Part shown: positions 50,852-62,488 of the stretch, in pieces | Layout of the letters: each line of letters opens with the position of its first letter | Numbering within the stretch: the first letter of the stretch is position 1 | DNA from: Candidatus Ishikawaella capsulata Mpkobe | Lineage (GTDB): Bacteria; Pseudomonadota; Gammaproteobacteria; Enterobacterales; Enterobacteriaceae | Direction of reading: 5' to 3' | Length of the DNA: 64,000 nucleotides | Assembly (NCBI RefSeq): GCF_000828515.1 | Contig: NZ_AP010872.1 | Coordinates: 407,001 to 471,000 of the forward strand | Made by a program: the position numbers and the translations under genes | Notes under the pieces: model-generated | What the model saw: only the letters and a program-made list of their open reading frames with translations | Told to the model about the DNA's origin: nothing | The model's database searches: none

Positions 50852-51781
50852 TTATACAATATTATCAGCAAGTTGTAAAATATACATTATGAGGTCTGAA
50901 AAACTCCAACCGAGTTGTTTCGCTGCTCTAGGTATTAAACTTTGATAAGTCATCCCCGGAGATGTATTAACTTCTAGTAGGTGAAATTTATCTTCTTCAT
51001 CCATCATAACATCCACTCGTCCCCATTTGTTACCACCTAATATTTTCCAGGCAGAATATGCTAATGATTGTAATTCTTGTTCCCTATTATTAGTCAAACC
51101 ACTAGGACAAAAATACTGAGTATCATTAGTAATATATTTAGCTTCATAATTATAGAATTCTTTATTTGCTTGAATACGTACTGATGGCAATATTTTTTCT
51201 CCAATAATACCTACGGTGTATTCTGGACCACTAAGAAAAGTTTCAATTAAAACCTCTTCATCATGATAAGATGCTTTTTTTACAGCTGAATATAACTTTT
51301 TTAAGTTATTTATTTTACTAATTCCTATACTAGAACCTGAACAATTAGGTTTAACGAATAATGGTAGATTTAACGCAGTAATTGCTTCCTGTATGTCAGG
51401 GTCTAAACATTTTTTAATATTTTCTCGATTAATCTTAATAAAATTACTAGTTGGTAATTTGCTGCCTTGCCACAATAGCTTAGTTCTTATTTTATCCATA
51501 GTAATTGCCGAAGTAATTACACTGTTACCAGTATGCTTGATATTAATAAAATCTAAAATAGCCTGTAAATGACCATCTTCACCCTTACCTCCGTGTAGTG
51601 CGATAAAAGCTTTATCAAAACCATCTTTTTTTAGATCTATTACAGGATAATTTTTAGTATCTATGGGGTATGCGTTAATACCTATTTCACGCATACTTTG
51701 TAATACAGTTTTACCTGACATCAAGGAAATATTTCTCTCATTAGAAGTACCTCCCATCAATACTGCAATCTTTTCGGCCAT
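50852..51781 (-). CDS. ddlB: D-alanine-D-alanine ligase
   Basis: Makes D-Ala-D-Ala for the peptidoglycan stem. It has 309 residues, against 306 in E. coli. ATP-grasp motifs are visible: GGTSNERNISLMSG near 10, ALHGGKGEDGHLQ near 62, LFVKPNCSGSSIGI near 145, and the metal site HLLEVNTSPGMT near 275. It follows murC after 3 bases and precedes ftsQ by 35 bases, the usual dcw order. Confidence 0.97.
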   Translation of the reverse strand: MAEKIAVLMGGTSNERNISLMSGKTVLQSMREIGINAYPIDTKNYPVIDLKKDGFDKAFIALHGGKGEDGHLQAILDFINIKHTGNSVITSAITMDKIRTKLLWQGSKLPTSNFIKINRENIKKCLDPDIQEAITALNLPLFVKPNCSGSSIGISKINNLKKLYSAVKKASYHDEEVLIETFLSGPEYTVGIIGEKILPSVRIQANKEFYNYEAKYITNDTQYFCPSGLTNNREQELQSLAYSAWKILGGNKWGRVDVMMDEEDKFHLLEVNTSPGMTYQSLIPRAAKQLGWSFSDLIMYILQLADNIV

Positions 51782-51784
51782 AAT

Positions 51785-53245
51785 TTATTCCGGTGAATTT
51801 ATTGGACTTAATATCACATTCGCTAATCTATGCGCAATTTTATCAATATTACCCGCTCCTTGAACTAAAATAATATCGTTACCAGATAGTATCTCTGCTA
51901 ATATTGTAGTTATTAAATTTTGATCAGAAAGAAAAATAGGAGTTATTTTACCATTGTTCGATATTTTCTGACATAATGATAAACTATCCGCTCCTGGTAT
52001 ATAATTTTCTCCTGCTGAATAAACTTCTAATATTAATAATATATTTACTTTTTCTAGAACATTAACAAATTCCGAAAACAGATCTCTAGTTCTAGTATAA
52101 CGATGCGGTTGAAAAATCATTATTAGTTTTTTTTCAGGCCATCCTTCACGCACAGCTTTTATAGTGGCCTCAATTTCAGTTGGGTGATGCCCATAATCCT
52201 CAATTAATATCACACTACCATCAATACCATTAATTGAATTAGTTTTGAATTCACCTAATATATCAAAACGTCGCGCTATTCCTTGAAAGTTTTCCAGAGA
52301 TCTTAATATTATTTTATTATCTATACCTTCTTCTAGAGCTGTAGCAATAGCAGCCGTAGCATTTAGAGCATTATGATAACCAGGCTGGTTAAGTGTAACA
52401 TGCATTATATCTTGATCTTTTACTATTAGACAGAAATTTACTTTTCGACCTTCTTGTTTATATTCTGTAATGTATATATCAGCATCATTAGTAAATCCAT
52501 AAGTAATGACTTTTCTTTTTATAGAGGATATTAAATCCCGGATTACTCTATCATCTAAACACATAATTACTCTACCATATAATGGTAAATTATGTATAAA
52601 TTTAATAAAAGAATTTTTTAATTCTTCAAAATTTCCTTTATAAGTATCCATATGATCAGCTTCTATATTAGTTACTATAGATACTATAGGTTGCAAATAT
52701 AAAAAAGAAGCATCGCTTTCATCAGCTTCTGTAATAAAATAAGCACTGTTACCTAAATTAGCATTACCTAATCTTTTAATGAAACCTCCACTTATAAAAG
52801 TCGGATTCAATCCTGCATCTTCATAAATACTTACAATCATAGATGTAGTGGTAGTTTTTCCATGAGTTCCAGAAATAGCAATTCCATATCGAAATCTCAT
52901 AATTTCTGCTAACATTTCAGCTCTACTAATAATTGGGATATAGTATTTTTGAGCGGCTATTAATTCTGGATTATTTTTTGGTACTGCACTAGAAACTACT
53001 ATTAGATTTGCATTATTTATATTTTCTGCATGATGATTAAAATAAATTTTTGCTCCTAATGTAATCAAATGATCTATAATCTTATTAGATACTAAATCGG
53101 AACCACTAATACGATAGCCTTCATTTGCCAATACTATAGCAAGACCTGACATACCAATACCGCCAATACCTACAAAATGAATATGTTTAATATAACGGTG
53201 CATTGGAGATAAAAAGTGTTCTCTTGATAATTGTGATATGTTCAT
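51785..53245 (-). CDS. murC: UDP-N-acetylmuramate-L-alanine ligase
   Basis: Adds L-Ala to UDP-MurNAc. It has 486 residues, against 491 in E. coli. The N-terminal Rossmann motif [12 protein letters not shown] (about 23-34), ATP loop [12 protein letters not shown] near 125, EADESDASF and the C-terminal domain ([13 protein letters not shown]) are intact. It is separated from murG by 49 bases and from ddlB by 3. Confidence 0.97.
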   Translation of the reverse strand: MNISQLSREHFLSPMHRYIKHIHFVGIGGIGMSGLAIVLANEGYRISGSDLVSNKIIDHLITLGAKIYFNHHAENINNANLIVVSSAVPKNNPELIAAQKYYIPIISRAEMLAEIMRFRYGIAISGTHGKTTTTSMIVSIYEDAGLNPTFISGGFIKRLGNANLGNSAYFITEADESDASFLYLQPIVSIVTNIEADHMDTYKGNFEELKNSFIKFIHNLPLYGRVIMCLDDRVIRDLISSIKRKVITYGFTNDADIYITEYKQEGRKVNFCLIVKDQDIMHVTLNQPGYHNALNATAAIATALEEGIDNKIILRSLENFQGIARRFDILGEFKTNSINGIDGSVILIEDYGHHPTEIEATIKAVREGWPEKKLIMIFQPHRYTRTRDLFSEFVNVLEKVNILLILEVYSAGENYIPGADSLSLCQKISNNGKITPIFLSDQNLITTILAEILSGNDIILVQGAGNIDKIAHRLANVILSPINSPE

Positions 53246-53294
53246 AATTACCTATTATCCTATCTTATAAAAGAACCAGATAAGGAATTGGGAT

Positions 53295-54362
53295 TTAATA
53301 TTGATTTACGGTTTTTATTATTTCCTCGGCTAATTGTTGAGTAGAATTTAGCACCGTTGGAATCCGGTGTTTTTTTGCTATCTCTAATAATCTATTTCTA
53401 TTACACTTACTAAGTATATGCACAACTGACTCTACATTAAATTTTGATTGTTCAATAATTTTAGCTATTCCAGATTTTTCTAAGGGTATAGCATTCAAGT
53501 ATTGTTGTTTATCATTATGTGGAAAAGGAACCAAAATAGCAGGTAATCCTACGGTAGTTAATTCAGTAACAGTCAAAGCACCAGAACGACAGATAACTAC
53601 GTCAGCCCACTCGTAAGCTTCAGCTATATCATCAATAAATTCACATATCCTATAAGATATCTTTATTTTTAGTTTTTTGTATAGATTAAGTGTATTTTTT
53701 AAATTACCCTTTCCTACTTGATGCCATATCATAATATTATTACCTAATTGAGCGCAAACCTTGGGTATAGTCTGATTTAAAATATGCGCCCCTTGGCTAC
53801 CACCCATAATTAATATACGGATAGGACCAGTACGATATTTTAACCTTTGTAAAAAAGGTAAGGGTATTTTTAAAATGCTACTACGAATAGGATTACCTAC
53901 TACTTTTGCATCAGGGAAAGCACTTGGAAACCCTTGTGTAACTTTATTAGCAAATTTAGCTAGCAATTTATTAGTAATTCCAGCAATGCTATTTTGCTCA
54001 TGTAAAATTAGTGGAATATTACAAGTAAAAGCTGCTAATCCACATGGACCTGAAATATACCCACCCATTGTAAGTACAATATCAGGCTTATATTTCTGCA
54101 TTATTGCACATGCTTGTTGCCAAGCATGAAAAATTTTAAAAGGTGTTTTTAATAAATTTTTTAATCCTGTACCCCGTATATTATCTATGCTAATAAAATC
54201 AATTTCAATACCGTACTTCGGCAACAAGTCAGCTTCCATTCTGACTGATGTACCTAACCAACGAATTTGCCAACCTTGTGTCCTAAGATAATAAGCAACA
54301 GCTAATCCAGGAAATATATGTCCACCGGTACCCCCTGCTACAATAATAATTTTTTTATTCAC
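53295..54362 (-). CDS. murG: UDP-GlcNAc:lipid I N-acetylglucosaminyltransferase
   Basis: Converts lipid I to lipid II at the inner membrane face. It has 355 residues, as in E. coli. GGTGGHIFPGLAVA (about 10-23), HEQNSIAGITNK, GGSQGA and the UDP-GlcNAc site (VICRSGALTVTEL) are intact. The start is GTG at 54362, with GGAGGA five to six bases upstream. It shares one base with the ftsW stop (TAGTG), implying tight coupling. Confidence 0.97.
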   Translation of the reverse strand: MNKKIIIVAGGTGGHIFPGLAVAYYLRTQGWQIRWLGTSVRMEADLLPKYGIEIDFISIDNIRGTGLKNLLKTPFKIFHAWQQACAIMQKYKPDIVLTMGGYISGPCGLAAFTCNIPLILHEQNSIAGITNKLLAKFANKVTQGFPSAFPDAKVVGNPIRSSILKIPLPFLQRLKYRTGPIRILIMGGSQGAHILNQTIPKVCAQLGNNIMIWHQVGKGNLKNTLNLYKKLKIKISYRICEFIDDIAEAYEWADVVICRSGALTVTELTTVGLPAILVPFPHNDKQQYLNAIPLEKSGIAKIIEQSKFNVESVVHILSKCNRNRLLEIAKKHRIPTVLNSTQQLAEEIIKTVNQY

Positions 54363-55573
54363 TAATTCCTCCGGTGAAAAGCTTGTATATTGGCGAAACG
54401 CGTTTCATAATCTACACGTAATATAACCATTAAAGCAGTTAATACAACTATTAAACTCGAACCACCATAACTAATTAATGGTAATGTTAGTCCTTTAGTA
54501 GGTAATATACCTGTAGAAGCACCAATGTTTATTATTATTTGTAAACTAAACCAAATACCAATGGAACAAGAAAAAAAACCAGAAAAATATTTCCCTATTT
54601 TTATAGCACGATGTCCGATTGACATTGCTCGGAAAGCAATAAAAAATATATTATATATTACTATCATCGCCCCTATATAACCTAATTCTTCACCAAGTAC
54701 TGAAAAAATAAAATCAGTATGTGCTTCAGGTAAATAAGAGAATTTTTGTCTAGAATTTCCTAATCCTCGTCCCAACAAAATATTTCCCCGCCCAAATGCT
54801 ATTAGTGATTGGGTTAATTGGTAACCAATATTATACGGATCTTTCCAAGGATGTAAAAAGGAAGTAATGCGATGTATTCTATAAGGATTATTGAGAATTA
54901 ACACAGATATAATAGTTGTACTTAAGATAATAATTTTTAAAACTTGCTTAAATTTCACACCAGATAAAAATAGCATCACTAATGTAGTGATAAATAATAG
55001 TATTGCAGTACCAAAATCTGGTTGTTCTAACAATAAAATTAATAACAAACCAAGAACAGCAAGTGGTTTATAAGCTTCCCAGATATTGTTATTTATTTTT
55101 GTGAATTTACGCGATAAATAATCAGAAAGATAACAACAAAAAATAATTTTTATTACTTCTGCCGGTTGAATATGAATAGGTCCTAGTCCAATCCAACGTG
55201 TAGCTCCGTTTATTATATGACCAAATAATACAGTAATTAACATTATAAAAGAAATAAATAGCATGATAATGCTATATTTTTGCCAAAATTTTATTGGAAT
55301 ATGTAATATGAATGATGCAACTATTACCGCTAAAAATAAATAACAAATCTGTCTTTTAGCAAAAAAAAAAGGATCTCTTAATAATCTAGACCCTAGAGGC
55401 ATAGAAGCTGAAGTCATCATAATAAATCCTAAAATTAATAAAAAACATATTCTACATAATAATGTACGGTCATAAAGTAATACGGTTCTATTATCACTTT
55501 TCCATGAAGATATTAAGGTATTTTTGTAGGATTTGACCAAATAGCTAAAAGCATTAATACTTCTTGTGAACAT
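54362..55573 (-). CDS. ftsW: Septal peptidoglycan polymerase FtsW
   Basis: SEDS-family glycosyltransferase that polymerises lipid II with FtsI. It has 403 residues, against 414 in E. coli, with about ten membrane segments. Conserved regions TSASMPLGSRLL, RWIGLGPIHIQPAE, QPDFGTAILLF, the catalytic Asp loop (YLPEAHTDFIFSVLGEELG) and KGLTLPLISYGGSS are present. The ATG at 55573 has AAGGAG about 12 bases upstream, within the murD end. The frame is open 12 codons further, overlapping murD, and is not used here. Some authors proposed FtsW as a lipid II flippase. Confidence 0.96.
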   Translation of the reverse strand: MFTRSINAFSYLVKSYKNTLISSWKSDNRTVLLYDRTLLCRICFLLILGFIMMTSASMPLGSRLLRDPFFFAKRQICYLFLAVIVASFILHIPIKFWQKYSIIMLFISFIMLITVLFGHIINGATRWIGLGPIHIQPAEVIKIIFCCYLSDYLSRKFTKINNNIWEAYKPLAVLGLLLILLLEQPDFGTAILLFITTLVMLFLSGVKFKQVLKIIILSTTIISVLILNNPYRIHRITSFLHPWKDPYNIGYQLTQSLIAFGRGNILLGRGLGNSRQKFSYLPEAHTDFIFSVLGEELGYIGAMIVIYNIFFIAFRAMSIGHRAIKIGKYFSGFFSCSIGIWFSLQIIINIGASTGILPTKGLTLPLISYGGSSLIVVLTALMVILRVDYETRFANIQAFHRRN

Positions 55574-55575
55574 TA

Positions 55576-56892
55576 TCAAGCTAACTCCTTGACTAACTGT
55601 GTAAAACAATCCCCACGATGTTGAAAATTTGAGAATTGATCGAGACTAGAACAAGCTGGAGATAAAAGCACCATATCTCCGGGTTTGACTTTAGAGATTA
55701 TTTGATAAATTGCTTCTTGCATAGTATTGGTACACGTCGTTATCTCAGGTCTTATAGAAGCTATACGAGCCCTATCTTGTCCAAAACAGTAAATATTTAT
55801 GTTTTTTTTGTATAAATAAGGCATTAATGAAGAAAAGTTTGCTGACTTACTGTCTCCTCCTAAAAGTAACCATAAATTATTTTTTACCTGTAAACTATTT
55901 AGGGCGGCTCTAGTACTATCAACATTCGTTGATTTAGAATCATTAATCCAACCTACTCCATTTTTTTCATGTATTAATTGAAAGCGATGAGGTAAACCCC
56001 TAAAAGTAGTTATTATCCTTAAACTATCAGCACGAGGTATGCCAATTATATCTGCTATCGCCAAAGCAACTAAAGCATTCGAGTAATTATGTTTGCCAAT
56101 TAATTTTATTGCATTTGTATTAAGTATTTTTTTGCCTCTTACTTGTAACCAACTAATATGATTATTTTGCTGAAGAGCATAATCTCCTTTATTTATACCA
56201 AAGGAAATACAAAATTTACTAGATGCATCTGGAGGTTTTGTCATATTATCATTCGCATTTATAATACATGTGTGAGCATCTTTATAAATTTTTAATTTAG
56301 CATTTTGATATTCCTGAATTCCTAACGGATAACGATCCATATGATCTTCGGTAACATTCAGTATAGTTGCTACAGCAGCTTTTAAACTATTCGTGGTCTC
56401 TAGTTGAAAACTAGAAAGTTCTAATATATAAAATTGAGCAGGATTTTTCAGTAACTCTAGAGCAGATAAATTGATATTTCCTCCCAATCCCACAACCAAT
56501 CCAGCAGTTTGAGCCATCTCCGACACTAAAGTGCTAACCGTGCTTTTACCATTAGAACCAGTAATGGCTATTATAGGTGCTTTGGCTTCACGACAAAAAA
56601 TTTCTATATCTCCTACCACTTCAATACCTGCTAATATAGCTTGCTTAATAACGGGATGTCTAATAGATATTCCTGGGCTTACAACTATTAGATCAGCAGA
56701 TAATACCCAAGAGCTATTAATACTTCCTAAATGGTAATCTAAGTTTTTGGGTAATTTATCTAAATTAGGTGGAGATATACGAGTATCTATAATTCGGGGA
56801 ATGATGTCCCGTTCTAGAAAAAAGTTAATACAAGAAATACCTGTTTGACCAAGTCCTATAATAACAATTTTTTTATTTATATAATTAGTCAT
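55576..56892 (-). CDS. murD: UDP-N-acetylmuramoyl-L-alanine-D-glutamate ligase
   Basis: Adds D-Glu to UDP-MurNAc-L-Ala. It has 438 residues, as in E. coli. GLGQTGISC (12-20), ATP loop ITGSNGKSTVSTL near 110, NVTEDHMDRYP and WINDSKSTNVDST are intact. It lies 2 bases after mraY and 2 bases before ftsW. Confidence 0.97.
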   Translation of the reverse strand: MTNYINKKIVIIGLGQTGISCINFFLERDIIPRIIDTRISPPNLDKLPKNLDYHLGSINSSWVLSADLIVVSPGISIRHPVIKQAILAGIEVVGDIEIFCREAKAPIIAITGSNGKSTVSTLVSEMAQTAGLVVGLGGNINLSALELLKNPAQFYILELSSFQLETTNSLKAAVATILNVTEDHMDRYPLGIQEYQNAKLKIYKDAHTCIINANDNMTKPPDASSKFCISFGINKGDYALQQNNHISWLQVRGKKILNTNAIKLIGKHNYSNALVALAIADIIGIPRADSLRIITTFRGLPHRFQLIHEKNGVGWINDSKSTNVDSTRAALNSLQVKNNLWLLLGGDSKSANFSSLMPYLYKKNINIYCFGQDRARIASIRPEITTCTNTMQEAIYQIISKVKPGDMVLLSPACSSLDQFSNFQHRGDCFTQLVKELA

Positions 56893-56894
56893 AT

Positions 56895-57968
56895 TTAACG
56901 TATCTTTAAGCTAACTAAACCTATTAAGACTAATATTAAAGAAATAATCCAGAAACGCACAATGATACATGGCTCACTAAAACCTTTTAATTCATAATGG
57001 TGATGAAGAGGTGCCATATAAAAAATACGCTTACCGTATATTTTAAAACATGCTACTTGTAATATTACAGAAACAGTTTCTATAACAAAAATACCTCCCA
57101 TAATCATCAACAATAATTCTTGCCTTAATAAAACAGCAATAGTACCTAGTGCTCCACCGATAGATAAAGAACCTATATCACCCATAAAAATTTTTGCTGG
57201 ATAAGCATTAAACCATAAAAAACCTAATCCTGAACCCATAATAGCAGTACAACAAATGACTAATTCACTGGAATTATGCAAATACAGTAGATGAAAATAC
57301 TTAGCAAAATTTATATTACTACTGATTAATGCAATTAAAGAAAAAGCTCCTGCAATGAATATTGTAGGCATAATAACTAAACCATCTAATCCATCGGTTA
57401 AATTTACCGCATTTCCTGTACCCACTATTACGAAATAATTTAACAATATATACACTAATCCAGGTAGATGGAGAGTATGTTTTATACATGGCATGATTAA
57501 GGATGTATTTTTATTCAGCCTGAACACAAAAATAACTACCGTTAACGAAATTAACGACATCCAAAGATACTTCCAACAGGCGAATAGTCCTCTAGGATCA
57601 TTAGAAATTACTTTGCTATAATCATCAATAAAACCAATTATTCCAAAACTTAGCAATACTAGTATTACACACCATATGTATGGATTATTTAAATAACCCC
57701 ATATTAATACTGAAATAATAATAGAAAATAATATCATTAGACCTCCCATTGTGGGAGTTTCAGATTTATTAAAATGGGATTTTGGTCCATCTACACGTAT
57801 TACTTGGTTTATTTGTAAATCCTTCAGATATTTAATAAAATAGGGTCCTATCCATAGAGAAATAAAAAAAGATGTTAACAAACTAAAAACACCACGCAAA
57901 GTAAGATTAGAAAAATTATTTAACCAGGAATAAAAGGGAGTTAAACTATTAGTCATAAAGACTAACAT
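56895..57968 (-). CDS. mraY: Phospho-MurNAc-pentapeptide translocase MraY
   Basis: Integral membrane enzyme that makes lipid I from UDP-MurNAc-pentapeptide and undecaprenyl phosphate. It has 357 residues, against 360 in E. coli, with about ten membrane helices. The catalytic Asp residues are in [17 protein letters not shown] and FMGDIGSLS, and the [12 protein letters not shown] loop is intact. The ATG at 57968 overlaps the end of murF by 20 bases and gives MLVFMTNSL, matching E. coli MLVWLAEHL. Confidence 0.97.
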   Translation of the reverse strand: MLVFMTNSLTPFYSWLNNFSNLTLRGVFSLLTSFFISLWIGPYFIKYLKDLQINQVIRVDGPKSHFNKSETPTMGGLMILFSIIISVLIWGYLNNPYIWCVILVLLSFGIIGFIDDYSKVISNDPRGLFACWKYLWMSLISLTVVIFVFRLNKNTSLIMPCIKHTLHLPGLVYILLNYFVIVGTGNAVNLTDGLDGLVIMPTIFIAGAFSLIALISSNINFAKYFHLLYLHNSSELVICCTAIMGSGLGFLWFNAYPAKIFMGDIGSLSIGGALGTIAVLLRQELLLMIMGGIFVIETVSVILQVACFKIYGKRIFYMAPLHHHYELKGFSEPCIIVRFWIISLILVLIGLVSLKIR

Positions 57969-59322
57969 ACTTTTTTTCCTTTAAACTTTGGATGATTGGT
58001 TTCATATTAAAATTATGGGAACTTTTTATTAAAATAGTTATTGTAGGATATTCAGAAAGCAAAATGAGCAATTGTTCAATTAAAGACTTTTGATGATTAA
58101 AATGTTCACCTATTCCACTAACTTCACTGATGAGTTTACTCAGTGAACCAATACTAAATATTTTATCAATTCCTGATCGCTTGGCGATTAAACCTATTTC
58201 TCGATGATATTTATCTGTTTCATGACCTAATTCTAACATATCACCGACAACCATAATTTTATAACCGGGCATTTGAGCTAATACATCTATAGCAGCTGTC
58301 ATAGAACCTACATTAGCATTATAGGTATCATCAAGCAATAGTTTACCTTTAGAAAGATGGATGGGGAATAATCTACCCATTATACAATTTGTTTGTTTTA
58401 AACCATTTTGTATTTTATCTAATGGTATATCAACAGAAAGAGCTAATGCAGCAGCAGCTAATGCATTTTCTACATTGTGATTACCGAAAAGAGGTAAAGT
58501 GATATCAATATCACCATTAGGGGTATGCATTATAAATTGAGTTCCAAATTTTTGATACCGTATATTGCTAGCAAAAAAATCTACATTATGTTCTTTTTGT
58601 AAAGAGAAATTCCAAATATTTTTTATATACAGTTGTTTTTGCCATTGTAAACAATATTGACAATTACGATTGATAACAATCGTCCCATTTGAGCGTAAAT
58701 GGTTAAAAATTTCTGCTTTAGCTCTTGCAATACCTGTAAGAGAACCAAATCCTTCCAAATGAGCTGCTGCTAAATTATTAATAAGTACACTTTCTGGATT
58801 AACTAATTGACTAGAGTAATCAATTTCACCTATCTGATTTGCTCCTATTTCAATAACAGCATATTCGTGTTCCAAGGTTAAACCTATAAGGGTCATGGGA
58901 ACCCCAATAGTATTATTAAAGTTATCTTTAGTATAAAGTGTTTTACCACACTCACGCATAATACTTGCTGTCATTTCTTTTACTGAAGTTTTTCCTACAG
59001 AGCCTGTTAATGCTATTATACGAGCTTTAACTTTCTGACGAATCCATGCAGCAATTTTACCAAATGCTATTTGAGTATCATTTACTATTATTTGTGGTTG
59101 TACAATTGGAAAATATGTATTTAATAAAAATGCTTGTGCACCTTTATTGATTGCATCATTAATAAAATGATGTGCATTAAATTTATTACCTGTAAAAGCA
59201 ATAAATAAGCTATTCTTTTCTAATTTTCTAGTATCTGTTGCAAGATATTTTAATAATAAATCTTTACCAATTAGTAAACCATTAGTTATTTCTGCTATCT
59301 CTTTTAAAGAAATTGGAATCAT
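57949..59322 (-). CDS. murF: UDP-MurNAc-tripeptide D-alanyl-D-alanine ligase
   Basis: Adds D-Ala-D-Ala to the UDP-MurNAc tripeptide. It has 457 residues, against 452 in E. coli. ATP loop [13 protein letters not shown] near 107, [34 protein letters not shown] and [13 protein letters not shown] are intact. It overlaps murE by 4 bases (ATGA) and mraY by 20. Confidence 0.97.
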   Translation of the reverse strand: MIPISLKEIAEITNGLLIGKDLLLKYLATDTRKLEKNSLFIAFTGNKFNAHHFINDAINKGAQAFLLNTYFPIVQPQIIVNDTQIAFGKIAAWIRQKVKARIIALTGSVGKTSVKEMTASIMRECGKTLYTKDNFNNTIGVPMTLIGLTLEHEYAVIEIGANQIGEIDYSSQLVNPESVLINNLAAAHLEGFGSLTGIARAKAEIFNHLRSNGTIVINRNCQYCLQWQKQLYIKNIWNFSLQKEHNVDFFASNIRYQKFGTQFIMHTPNGDIDITLPLFGNHNVENALAAAALALSVDIPLDKIQNGLKQTNCIMGRLFPIHLSKGKLLLDDTYNANVGSMTAAIDVLAQMPGYKIMVVGDMLELGHETDKYHREIGLIAKRSGIDKIFSIGSLSKLISEVSGIGEHFNHQKSLIEQLLILLSEYPTITILIKSSHNFNMKPIIQSLKEKKYVSLYD

Positions 59323-60803
59323 ATTGGTATTTCTAATAAATGGGCTACGGTAAGACGATCAGAATATGTAATCCGATGCTTACCAAAGATTTGATAATTT
59401 TCATGGCCTTTTCCAGCAATTAATAAAATATCTTCATTTTTTGCATTTCTTATCATATGCTTAATCGCTTGAAAACGATTAGGTATAATGAGTGCTTTGT
59501 GAGGAAGAACTAACCCTGTTAAAATATCATCAATAATATTTTGAGATAATTCAGTACGGGGATTATCATCACTAATCACTACTCTATCAGATAATTTTTC
59601 AGCAATTCTACCCATCAATGGTCTTTTACCTTTATCTCTATCACCTCCACACCCAAATAAACACCAAATATTACCTTTACAATAATGTAAGCGTACTGCT
59701 GTTAAAGCTTTTGATAAAGCGTCAGGTGTATGAGCATAATCGACAATAACAGTAGGTTTATTTACAGCTTTAAATACTTCCATCCTTCCAGGAATTGATT
59801 TTAAATATGATACACAATTTATTAATTGTTTTATAGGATAATTTAGTGATAACAGAGTGGTGAATGCTAAAAGTACATTAATAACATTAAATAATCCTAT
59901 TAATTTAATACTAAATTCACCAGAACCCCAGCTAGAATTGAATTTAATATAAGATCCAAGATCATGATGAGATATTTTTGTAGCAGTTAGCCAACGATTC
60001 ATATGTTCATGTTTTATATTATTTTCTATAGATACTGTGATTGCATCTGGTATATATTGTGACCATTTAAGACCAACTTTATCATCTATATTAAATATCA
60101 CTTGATTTATGTTATTTTTAGCAAAAAGTTGCCACTTTGCCAATTCGTATTGTTTAATATTACCATGATAATCCAAATGATCTCTACTAAGATTTGTAAA
60201 TACAGCTGCCGTAAAGGACATACCTGATACACGGTGCTCCAATATACCATGTGAAGATACTTCCATTGCAACTACGTTAGCACCTTTTTTTAATAAAAAA
60301 TTAAAAATATTTTGTATTTCAATAGCAGAAGAAGTAGTATTTTTAGTTGGTAATAATTCATTATATAAACCATTACCTAGTGTACCCATAACTGCTCCTC
60401 TTCCTCCTAATAAATTAACCAATTGGGCTATTAAATGACTAATGGTTGTTTTTCCATTAGTTCCAGTAATACCAACTAATTCTAATTTTTTAGCAGGATA
60501 ATCATAAAATCGACTAGCTATTTCACATATTATGTGTGATAATTTTTGTAAATAAATGACCGGAACATTATCTCTATAATAAATAGATCCATCTAAATTT
60601 TTTTTTTCTGTTTCCGCCAGAACAGCTGAAGCTCCTTTCGCAATGGCCTTATCAATAAAAAAGCGACCATCCGTGTGGTATCCTGGTATAGCGACAAATA
60701 AATCTCCAGGTTTTATCTGACGACTATCTTCTTTTATACCAAGTACCTTTTTTTCCAATAATACTACTACCCATGGAGCTAATAAATATTTTAAATTATG
60801 CAT
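59319..60803 (-). CDS. murE: UDP-MurNAc-L-Ala-D-Glu:meso-diaminopimelate ligase
   Basis: Adds the third stem-peptide residue. It has 494 residues, against 495 in E. coli. ATP loop GITGTNGKTTISHL near 113, NTTSSAIEIQ, NLSRDHLDYHG and VDYAHTPDALSKAL are intact. The DDNPRTE motif, which selects meso-diaminopimelate over lysine, shows Gram-negative type peptidoglycan. It follows ftsI after 20 bases and is coupled to murF. Confidence 0.97.
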   Translation of the reverse strand: MHNLKYLLAPWVVVLLEKKVLGIKEDSRQIKPGDLFVAIPGYHTDGRFFIDKAIAKGASAVLAETEKKNLDGSIYYRDNVPVIYLQKLSHIICEIASRFYDYPAKKLELVGITGTNGKTTISHLIAQLVNLLGGRGAVMGTLGNGLYNELLPTKNTTSSAIEIQNIFNFLLKKGANVVAMEVSSHGILEHRVSGMSFTAAVFTNLSRDHLDYHGNIKQYELAKWQLFAKNNINQVIFNIDDKVGLKWSQYIPDAITVSIENNIKHEHMNRWLTATKISHHDLGSYIKFNSSWGSGEFSIKLIGLFNVINVLLAFTTLLSLNYPIKQLINCVSYLKSIPGRMEVFKAVNKPTVIVDYAHTPDALSKALTAVRLHYCKGNIWCLFGCGGDRDKGKRPLMGRIAEKLSDRVVISDDNPRTELSQNIIDDILTGLVLPHKALIIPNRFQAIKHMIRNAKNEDILLIAGKGHENYQIFGKHRITYSDRLTVAHLLEIPI

Positions 60804-60823
60804 CTGCGTTATTAATTTTACTC

Positions 60824-62488
60824 TTACACTAAAGCATCTGGTTTAACGTTCATCACACGTAAAACATTAGTCATAATGTAGCTAAATACTGGTGCAGCAA
60901 CCTTACCTCCATAATATTCTCCCACTTTAGGATTATTGATTAAGACCATTAATGCAAAACGAGGATTAGAAACTGGAGCAATACCTACTGTGTATGCAAC
61001 ATATTGATTTATGTAATGCTTATTTGGTCCTACCTTTTTTACTGTACCAGTTTTAACAGCAACTCGGTATCCTTTAACAGCTGCTTTTATTCCGACACCT
61101 CCTGGTAAAGCTACACTTTCCATCATATGCAAAACATTTTTAACTATATTGGCAGGAAAAATTTGTTTTCCAGGCACAGGTCTATTAACTTTAATAATTG
61201 ATAATGGTCTAGCTAATCCATGAGTTGCTATAATCGCATAGATTTGAGCTAATTGTAATGGTGTTACTGTGAATCCATAACCAAAAGAAAATGTTGCTCT
61301 TTCTATGTCAGACCAGTGTTTTTTGCTCATGGAACCAGTTTTTTCTCCAATTAATCCTGTATGAGTATTTTGGAATAATCCAAATTTATAATACGTATCT
61401 GATAAACTAGCTATAGACATAGCTAAGGCTAAACGTGAAACTCCAACATTGCTTGATTTTTGCAATATACCTGTTAAGTTCAATTGTTTATAATATCCAA
61501 CATCTCGAATTAAATATTTACCTATAAAGTATGGCAAGGTATTTATTACACTGTTTTCTTCCACTAATTTAAGCTGTAAGGCCAACATCAAAACTAGTGG
61601 TTTTATGGTTGATCCTGGCTCAAAAATATCCGTAATAGCATAATTACGCATTAGCATTTGTGGTGTGTGTGTCACGTTATTAGGGTTATAGGATGGACTA
61701 TTTGCCATGGATAATATCTCTCCTGTATTAACATCTATAATTACAACACATCCTGAATCAGCTTTATTAAGATGTACAATATCATCTAATGCACGATATG
61801 CTATTTTTTGTAAACGGTTATCAATACTAAGAGTTATATTTTGCGGCCGTGTTGTCCCACAAGATTTTATCATTTTATTTTTTTGAGAGATTCGATTACA
61901 TAAATTACCCGAAAGTAAACTATTAAAGCTTTGTTCAATACCAGAGATCCCTTTACCATCAATATCTGTTAATCCAATTAAATTAGCAGTGTCTGCTCCA
62001 ATTGGATAGTAACGACGGGTTCCGTTGTTGAAACAAATACCAGGTAATTTTAGCTTTTTAATGTAATCTGCAATAGGATTCCTAATTTGTCTCGCAATAT
62101 ACATAAAATGTATTTGAGGATGATTACTGATATGTGTAGATATAAGTGCACACAATTTATCCAGAGGAATTTCAAGTACCTCTGCTAATGCTTGCCAACG
62201 TTTATTATTTTTTATCTCTCCAGGATAGGATAGTTTTCTTAAATCTAATCCAATATCCTGTACTGGTATGCTTACTGAAATAGGATTATTGAATCTGTCA
62301 AAAATCATGCCACGGGTATTATTAGATCTTGGAGATATATATTGGATTGTGTCTGATGTTTTTATAAATCCAATTATTTGTAAGCAAGTAACACGCAATA
62401 CTAAGCTAAATACTGTTGCAACTATACCTCCACACACTACATGAAAACGTTTAATGAACTGTTTTCTAGCTATGTTTCTGTGGTTCAT
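60824..62488 (-). CDS. ftsI: Septal transpeptidase FtsI (PBP3)
   Basis: Cross-links septal peptidoglycan as partner of FtsW. It has 554 residues, against 588 in E. coli. A membrane helix lies near residues 18-38, then the pedestal domain, then the transpeptidase. The active-site serine is Ser293 in EPGSTIKPL (SxxK), followed by SSN in KSSNVGVS and KTG in AVKTGTVKK. The protein ends at MNVKPDALV, so the ~20-residue C-terminal tail removed in E. coli by Prc is missing. It overlaps ftsL by 23 bases. Confidence 0.97.
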   Translation of the reverse strand: MNHRNIARKQFIKRFHVVCGGIVATVFSLVLRVTCLQIIGFIKTSDTIQYISPRSNNTRGMIFDRFNNPISVSIPVQDIGLDLRKLSYPGEIKNNKRWQALAEVLEIPLDKLCALISTHISNHPQIHFMYIARQIRNPIADYIKKLKLPGICFNNGTRRYYPIGADTANLIGLTDIDGKGISGIEQSFNSLLSGNLCNRISQKNKMIKSCGTTRPQNITLSIDNRLQKIAYRALDDIVHLNKADSGCVVIIDVNTGEILSMANSPSYNPNNVTHTPQMLMRNYAITDIFEPGSTIKPLVLMLALQLKLVEENSVINTLPYFIGKYLIRDVGYYKQLNLTGILQKSSNVGVSRLALAMSIASLSDTYYKFGLFQNTHTGLIGEKTGSMSKKHWSDIERATFSFGYGFTVTPLQLAQIYAIIATHGLARPLSIIKVNRPVPGKQIFPANIVKNVLHMMESVALPGGVGIKAAVKGYRVAVKTGTVKKVGPNKHYINQYVAYTVGIAPVSNPRFALMVLINNPKVGEYYGGKVAAPVFSYIMTNVLRVMNVKPDALV